A stretch of DNA of 9,105 nucleotides from Bacillota bacterium (lineage in GTDB: Bacteria; Bacillota; Sulfobacillia; RBS10-35; JAJYVM01), in the NCBI GenBank assembly GCA_021792015.1, contig JAJYVM010000132.1, forward strand, positions 1 through 9,105, in the 5' to 3' direction. The translations under genes were made by a program, and so were the position numbers. The notes beneath the pieces were generated by a model. The model was not told the DNA's origin. It did no database searches and worked only from the letters and a program-made list of their open reading frames with translations. This document shows, piece after piece, positions 4,962 through 9,105 of the stretch. Every line of letters starts with the position of its first letter. Position 1 is the first letter of the stretch.

Positions 4962-6224
4962 ATGCGCGCCAAGCTGCCGCCATCCCGCATCGAGAACCCG
5001 CGCCTGGCCCCGTCCGGCACCCTGAAGATCGCCTGGGCCGACCGGCACATGCCGGTCCTGCGCCGCGCGGCGGACGGCATCGCCGAGCGCGGGTCGCTCC
5101 GGGGGCTCCGCGTAGGCATCTCCGTCCACCTCGAGGCCAAGACGGCCTGCCTGGCCCTGGCCCTGCAGCGGGCGGGGGCGGAGGTGGCCGTCACCGGCAG
5201 CAACCCCCTGTCGACGCAGGATGACGTCTGCGCCGGCCTGGCCGAGGCCGGGCCCGGGGTCTACGCCTGGCACAACCCCATGCCGGAGGACTACCAGGAC
5301 TGCCTGCGCACCGTGGTGGCCACCCAGCCCGACGTCATGCTGGACGACGGGGGCGATCTGTCGGTGATCGCCCACAACGACTTTCCCGAGACCGTGGCCA
5401 ACCTGCGAGGCGGCACGGAGGAGACGACGACCGGCATCCACCGTCTCAAGGCCATGGCCGCCGAGGGCCTCCTCGGCTACCCAATGGTTGCGGGCAACGA
5501 CGCGCGGATGAAGTACCTCTTCGATAACCAGCACGGCATCGGGCAGGCCTCGCTGGACGGGATCATGCGCACCACCAACCTGCTGCTGGCGGGCAAACAG
5601 ATCGCCATCTTCGGCTATGGCTGGGGCGGGCGCGGCCTGGCGCGCCGCGCGCACGGCCTCGGCGCCCGCGTCATCGTCTGCGAGGTCGACCCCGTCAAGG
5701 CGACGGAGGCGCTGCTCGACGGCTGCGAGGTCATGCCGGCCATGGAGGCCGCGGCCAGGGCCGACGTCTTCATCACCTGCACCGGCTGCGCCGGCGTGCT
5801 GAGCCGCGAGCACTTCCTGGTGATGAAGGACGGCGCCCTGCTCTCCAACACGGGCCACTTCGACGTCGAGGTCGACGTCGCCGGCCTGCGGGAGCTGGCC
5901 CGCCAGCGGAGGCCCGCCCGGGCCAATGTGGAAGAATATGTGCTGCCGAACGGGCGCAGCGTCTTCCTGATCGCCGAGGGGCGCCTGGTGAACCTGGCCG
6001 CCGCGGACGGCCACCCCGTGGAGATCATGGACACCACCTTCGCGCTGCAGGCCCTGGCCCTGGAGTACGTCGCCGTCCACGGCCACGAGCTGCCGCACGA
6101 CGTGGTGCCGGTCCCGGCCGACCTTGACGAGGCCGTGGCGCGGGTGCGGCTGGAGGCCCTGGGCGTCAGGATCGACAGCCTGACCCCCGAGCAGGTGCGC
6201 TACCTGCGGTCGTGGCAGCCCTGA
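4962..6224 (+). CDS. ahcY: Adenosylhomocysteinase family, short (archaeal/Thermotoga) type; possible S-inosylhomocysteine hydrolase
   Basis: The family is NAD-dependent and cuts S-adenosylhomocysteine to homocysteine and a nucleoside, relieving inhibition of methyltransferases. The protein is 420 aa. Aligned from memory to human AHCY, His55 is His56, Glu156 is Glu154, Lys186 is Lys184 and Asp190 is Asp188, so the catalytic set is present. The NAD loop is GYGWGGRG (from Gly218) instead of GYGDVGKG, followed by CEVDP. GHFDVEVDV and IAEGRLVNLAA complete the signature. The C-terminal Lys/Tyr tail of the long form is missing; the protein ends soon after LTPEQVRYL. In the base pocket, human HMTVET reads HLEAKT here, so Thr57 becomes Glu58 and Glu59 becomes Lys60. 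Methanocaldococcus jannaschii has a homologue shown to prefer S-inosylhomocysteine, and a deaminase gene follows here, so that activity is possible. The ATG has a good ribosome site (AAGGTGGGAG). Confidence 0.95.
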   Translation: MRAKLPPSRIENPRLAPSGTLKIAWADRHMPVLRRAADGIAERGSLRGLRVGISVHLEAKTACLALALQRAGAEVAVTGSNPLSTQDDVCAGLAEAGPGVYAWHNPMPEDYQDCLRTVVATQPDVMLDDGGDLSVIAHNDFPETVANLRGGTEETTTGIHRLKAMAAEGLLGYPMVAGNDARMKYLFDNQHGIGQASLDGIMRTTNLLLAGKQIAIFGYGWGGRGLARRAHGLGARVIVCEVDPVKATEALLDGCEVMPAMEAAARADVFITCTGCAGVLSREHFLVMKDGALLSNTGHFDVEVDVAGLRELARQRRPARANVEEYVLPNGRSVFLIAEGRLVNLAAADGHPVEIMDTTFALQALALEYVAVHGHELPHDVVPVPADLDEAVARVRLEALGVRIDSLTPEQVRYLRSWQP

Positions 6225-6247
6225 TGCGGCGAGCGGCGGCGGGCGCG

Positions 6248-6342
6248 GGCCGGCGCCACCCCCCGGCTCCGCATGGGGCAGCGGCTGCGGGCGCAGGTCG
6301 CCGAACGGTCTGGTACCTGGGCGGGCGTGCGGTGCGCCGGCC
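6248..6342 (+). promoter_or_regulatory. Long-range stem before the deaminase start
   Basis: GGCCGGCGC (6248-6256) is the exact reverse complement of GCGCCGGCC (6334-6342), and the helix can continue past a bulge with ACC/GGT. The right arm ends two bases before the ribosome site GGAGGCGGAGG (6345-6355) of mtaD. Folding could affect translation, but GC-rich sequence produces such matches by chance. The 136-bp gap holds nothing else that I can name. Confidence 0.25.
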
Positions 6343-6360
6343 GGGAGGCGGAGGCGGCGC

Positions 6361-7653
6361 ATGATCGCCATCGAGGGCGCGTACGTGCTCACCATGGGCG
6401 GCCCCGACATCCCCGCCGGGACGGTGCTCGTCGGCGACGACGGGGCCATCGCGGCCGTGGGCGCGCACGGCGAGGTCGCCATCCCGCCCGGCGCCACCAC
6501 GGTCAACGCCGCCGGCCACGCGCTGCTGCCCGGCCTGGTCAACTGCCACAACCACGCGGCCATGGCCCTGCTGCGCGGCTACGGGGCCGACCTGCCGCTG
6601 CAGCGCTGGCTGGAGGAAGCCATCTTCCCCGCCGAGGCGCGCCTGCGCGCCGACGACGTCTACTGGGGGAGCCTGGCCGCCGTCGCCGAGATGCTGCGCG
6701 GCGGCACCACCTGCTTCGCCGACATGTACTTCTTCGAGGACGAGGCGGCCCGCGCCGTGGACGAGGCCGGCATGCGCGCCGTGCTCAGCCGCGGGCTGGT
6801 GGGTCTGGACCCCCAGGCCGCTGCCAAGCTGGCCGAGGCCGAGGACTTCTGCCGCCGCTTCCAGGGCGCCGCCGGGGGCCGGGTCACCACCATGATGGCG
6901 CCCCACGCCGAGTACACCTGCCCCGAGCCCTACCTGCTGGAGATCGACGCCGCCGCCCGCCGCCTCGGCCGGCCCCTGCACATCCACCTGGCCGAGACGG
7001 CCGCCGAGGTGCAGGACTGCCGCGACCGCCACGGGGGGCGGAGCCCCGTGCGCTACCTCCATGACCTGGGGCTGCTGCGCCCCGGCACGCTCACCGCCCA
7101 CTGCGTGCACGTCGACGCCGACGACATCGCCCTGCTGGCCGCCTCCGGCGCCGCCATCTCGCATAACCCCGCCAGCAACTGCAAGCTGGGCTCGGGCATC
7201 GCCCCCGTCGCGCGGCTGCAGGCCGCCGGCGCCCGCATCGGCCTCGGCACCGACGGCCCCGGCAGCACGGACTCCCTCAGCATGTGGGAGACCATGCGCC
7301 TGGCCGGCTGGCTGGCCAAGGCCGGCGCCCAGGACGCGGCCGCCCTGCCGGCCCGCACGCTGCTGCACTGGGCCACCCGCGACGGCGCCGCCGCCCTCGG
7401 CCTGGGCGCGGTCTGCGGCCGCATCGCGCCGGGCCTGCGCGCCGACCTCTGCCTGGTGGACCTGCGCGCGCCGCACCTGCAGCCGTGCGCCGACGTGCCG
7501 GCGGCGCTGGTGTACGCGGCGACGGCCGCCGACGTGGCGAAGGTGTGGGTGGACGGAACCCTGGTGGTGGACGCGGGCGCGACGACCCGCATCGACGCGG
7601 GCCGCGCCCTGGCGGAGGCAGCGGTGCGGATGAACCGGCTGATCGCGCCATGA
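6361..7653 (+). CDS. mtaD: 5'-methylthioadenosine/S-adenosylhomocysteine deaminase (amidohydrolase)
   Basis: This 430-residue metal-dependent amidohydrolase removes the 6-amino group of the adenine in MTA, SAH and related nucleosides, giving the inosine forms plus ammonia. Motifs in order are NCHNH with metal ligands His63 and His65, the HIHLAET strand with His207, His209 and catalytic Glu212, HCVH (His247, His250), SHNPASNCKLGSG, and GTDG with Asp298. The N- and C-terminal parts form the small beta-sandwich of the family (VLTMGG at the start, LRADLCLVDL and VAKVWVDGTLVV near the end). Length fits Thermotoga TM0936-type enzymes. The ATG at 6361 has a strong ribosome site. It follows the SAH hydrolase homologue by 136 bp on the same strand. 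The two enzymes upstream have residues suggesting that they accept the deaminated products. Chlorohydrolase/guanine-deaminase relatives share these motifs, so the exact substrate rests on similarity and context. Confidence 0.93.
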   Translation: MIAIEGAYVLTMGGPDIPAGTVLVGDDGAIAAVGAHGEVAIPPGATTVNAAGHALLPGLVNCHNHAAMALLRGYGADLPLQRWLEEAIFPAEARLRADDVYWGSLAAVAEMLRGGTTCFADMYFFEDEAARAVDEAGMRAVLSRGLVGLDPQAAAKLAEAEDFCRRFQGAAGGRVTTMMAPHAEYTCPEPYLLEIDAAARRLGRPLHIHLAETAAEVQDCRDRHGGRSPVRYLHDLGLLRPGTLTAHCVHVDADDIALLAASGAAISHNPASNCKLGSGIAPVARLQAAGARIGLGTDGPGSTDSLSMWETMRLAGWLAKAGAQDAAALPARTLLHWATRDGAAALGLGAVCGRIAPGLRADLCLVDLRAPHLQPCADVPAALVYAATAADVAKVWVDGTLVVDAGATTRIDAGRALAEAAVRMNRLIAP

Positions 7654-7708
7654 CCCAACCGCTTGGTCGTGCAGGCGCGGCGTACGCCGCGCCCATCGTG
7701 TGGTTCCG

Positions 7709-8143
7709 ATGAGCCTGCGCGGCCCGTTCAGCTCACGCGCGTGCATCGTCTGCGGCCGCGAGAACGAGGCCGGGCTGCGCCTGTCCTACTGGGCGGGGGA
7801 TCGCGCCTCGCGCGCCGACTGGGTCGTCGATGCGCGCTACTGCGGCATCCCTGGCTACCTGCACGGCGGGCTGATCCTCGCCCTGCTGGACGATGCCATG
7901 TGGTACGCGGCGTACGGCGAGGGTGCCTTCACCATGACCGCCGAGGCCACCGTGCGGTACAGGGCGCCCGTGCGCGCGGGGCAGGCGGTGCAGGCGCTGG
8001 GGCGGGTGGAGGGGCGGACCGGCCGGCTCTGGCGGCTGGCGGCCGAGCTGCGCGCCGCCGAGGGCGGGGCCGTGCTCGCCACCGCCGCCGGCAAGTTCCT
8101 GGAGGTGGAGCCGGCCGAGCTGGGAATGCAGGGTGGGCAGTGA
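7709..8143 (+). CDS. Hotdog-fold thioesterase (PaaI/4HBT family)
   Basis: This 144-residue protein fits the single-domain hotdog acyl-CoA thioesterase family, which hydrolyses acyl- or aryl-CoA esters, usually as a tetramer. The central helix motif GYLHGGLILALLDDAMW (about residues 49-65, HGG at 52-54 and Asp61) is the clearest mark. After it comes TAEATVRYRAPVRAGQ, the usual edge strands. The N-terminus carries CIVCG (Cys12, Cys15) followed by GLRL, a common beginning for this subfamily, perhaps a metal or structural site. I prefer ATG 7709; GTG 7700 would add three residues, and neither start has a strong ribosome site. It lies 55 bp after mtaD and its end overlaps the next gene by 11 bp. 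No link to the SAM-recycling enzymes is evident and the acyl substrate is unknown. Confidence 0.87.
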   Translation: MSLRGPFSSRACIVCGRENEAGLRLSYWAGDRASRADWVVDARYCGIPGYLHGGLILALLDDAMWYAAYGEGAFTMTAEATVRYRAPVRAGQAVQALGRVEGRTGRLWRLAAELRAAEGGAVLATAAGKFLEVEPAELGMQGGQ

Positions 8144-9105
8144 AGCCGTTGTCATCGGCGGCCTGATCGTCCTCGGGGGCCTCGTGGTCCTGTGGCACCT
8201 CACGTTCTCGGTCGACCCGCGCGTGCACCCGCACCCGTTCGTGCTGCGGTGGGTGGAGCCGCGTTGGGAGCGCTGGGAGGATCTCGACTGGGATGCCAAG
8301 ATGCGCATCTTCCACCGGCGCCAGGTCGTCAACTGGGTCTTCGTCATCCTCGTCGTCGGGCTATTGGTCTACCTCTTCTCCCTGGCCCTGCGGTCTGTCC
8401 CGCCGCAGGCGGCCGGCTCGGCGGCGGTCGCCGCCGCCCCTGCCGCTCCTGCCGCCAAGCTGGCCGTCGACGGCGAGCCGTTCGGGGTGGCCGTCACGCC
8501 GGACGGGAAGTACGCCATTGTCGCCCTCGGCGCCACCGGGGATGTCGCCCTGTACAGCCGGCCGGGTTACAAGCTCGTGGCCAGGGCGCACGTCGGCGGC
8601 CAGCCCTGCGGGATCGCGCTCACCGAAGGCGGCAAGGCCGCCCTCGTTGCGGTCTTCGCGCGCCAGGGCGAGCTCGTGGCGCTCAGCGTCCCCGCGCTGA
8701 AGGTCCTCGCGCGCGTGGCCGCCGGTGCCTACCCCATCGAGGTGGCCGTGACGCCCGACGGGCGCCAGGCGTTTGTGAGCGACGAATACCACGCCGCGGT
8801 GGCCGTGGTGGACCTGCCGGCAGCGGGGCAGACCTGGCCCGCTGGTTCGGCGGACTCCATCCCGGTGGATCTGGGCCCCGTGGGGCTCGCCGTCTCCCCG
8901 AACGGCAAGCGGCTCTATGTGACGTGTGAGGAAGGGACGCTGCTGGCCATCGACACCGCCACGGATCGGGTCGTCGAGCGGAGGTGGGTCGGCTCGCAGG
9001 CCGTGCGGGTCGTGCTCGGCGACGCCGGCCGCGTGGCCTGGGTGACGGTGCGCGCCGAGAACGAGCTCAAGGCGTTCAACGCGCAGACACTGGCGCCGCT
9101 GGGGC
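8133..9105 (+). CDS. Membrane-anchored beta-propeller (YVTN/YncE-like) protein, 3' partial
   Basis: The frame stays open to the right edge. The chosen start is GTG 8133, the first start codon in frame whose product begins just before a membrane segment; it overlaps the thioesterase stop by 11 bp. The protein has a transmembrane helix at about 5-27 and a charged, Trp-rich loop at about 28-65 (basic residues suggest a cytoplasmic location). A second transmembrane helix at about 66-86 and an Ala/Pro-rich linker at about 88-110 follow. Beta-propeller repeats then run to the edge, recognisable by GVAVTPDGKYAIVAL, EVAVTPDGRQAFVSD and GLAVSPNGKRLYVT and by the DTATDRVVE strand turn. Positive-inside logic places the propeller outside the cell. 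Such propellers are usually binding platforms, sometimes lactonase-like or accessory to redox or cell-wall enzymes; no catalytic motif is visible. The domain reading is firm; the function is unknown. Confidence 0.82.
   Translation, partial: MGSEAVVIGGLIVLGGLVVLWHLTFSVDPRVHPHPFVLRWVEPRWERWEDLDWDAKMRIFHRRQVVNWVFVILVVGLLVYLFSLALRSVPPQAAGSAAVAAAPAAPAAKLAVDGEPFGVAVTPDGKYAIVALGATGDVALYSRPGYKLVARAHVGGQPCGIALTEGGKAALVAVFARQGELVALSVPALKVLARVAAGAYPIEVAVTPDGRQAFVSDEYHAAVAVVDLPAAGQTWPAGSADSIPVDLGPVGLAVSPNGKRLYVTCEEGTLLAIDTATDRVVERRWVGSQAVRVVLGDAGRVAWVTVRAENELKAFNAQTLAPLG

Noticed and set aside
6166..7746. Long minus-strand open frame (526 codons) opposite mtaD
   Set aside because: It mirrors the codon periodicity of mtaD in a very GC-rich sequence; its translation is Ala/Gly/Arg/His-rich with no motif. 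The same applies to minus-strand frames at 4947-6563, 2811-4070, 3995-5203 and 924-1823.

Overview
The window is a very GC-rich bacterial chromosome segment (often above 70% G+C in genes, with strong third-position GC bias). All eight supported genes lie on the + strand and are closely packed apart from one ~740 bp intergenic stretch. No plasmid, phage or intact transposon gene is visible. The gene content (MoeZ-CysM-Mec cluster, short archaeal/Thermotoga-type SAH hydrolase, MtaD deaminase) would suit a high-GC, possibly thermophilic, Gram-positive lineage (Thermaerobacter/Limnochordia-like Firmicutes, or Actinobacteria). That placement is inference only.

Left block (2-2404): a 5'-truncated MoeB/ThiF adenylyltransferase-rhodanese fusion (MoeZ type), a PLP-dependent cysteine synthase (CysM/CysK family) and a JAMM/MPN+ metalloprotease (Mec type). 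Together they look like the protein-thiocarboxylate route to cysteine known from mycobacteria: MoeZ loads sulfur on a small carrier (CysO), the synthase moves it to an activated serine, and Mec cuts cysteine off the carrier. The carrier gene itself is not in the window; it may lie upstream.

Middle (2405-3146): no convincing gene. It holds a perfect 15-bp hairpin, a weak promoter candidate and a tandem array of ~80-bp repeats. Each repeat carries a hairpin, and the only differences between repeats 1 and 3 over 44 nt lie in the hairpin loop. G+C is locally lower (about 57-62% over 2641-2760).

Right block (3147-8143): ndk, a MarR-family regulator, an MTA-phosphorylase-family enzyme, an SAH-hydrolase-family enzyme, an MTA/SAH deaminase and a hotdog thioesterase, probably one operon. 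MarR and the phosphorylase overlap by one base (TAATG). The phosphorylase has Asn and Ala where human MTAP has its adenine-reading Asp220 and Asp222. The SAH-hydrolase homologue has Glu and Lys at the positions of human Thr57 and Glu59. With the deaminase in the same cluster, this suggests a 'deaminate first' recycling route for SAM by-products (MTA to methylthioinosine to hypoxanthine; SAH to S-inosylhomocysteine to homocysteine). This is the most interesting reading of the window.

Right edge (8133 on): a 3'-truncated membrane-anchored beta-propeller protein with two N-terminal transmembrane segments, starting at a GTG that overlaps the thioesterase gene.
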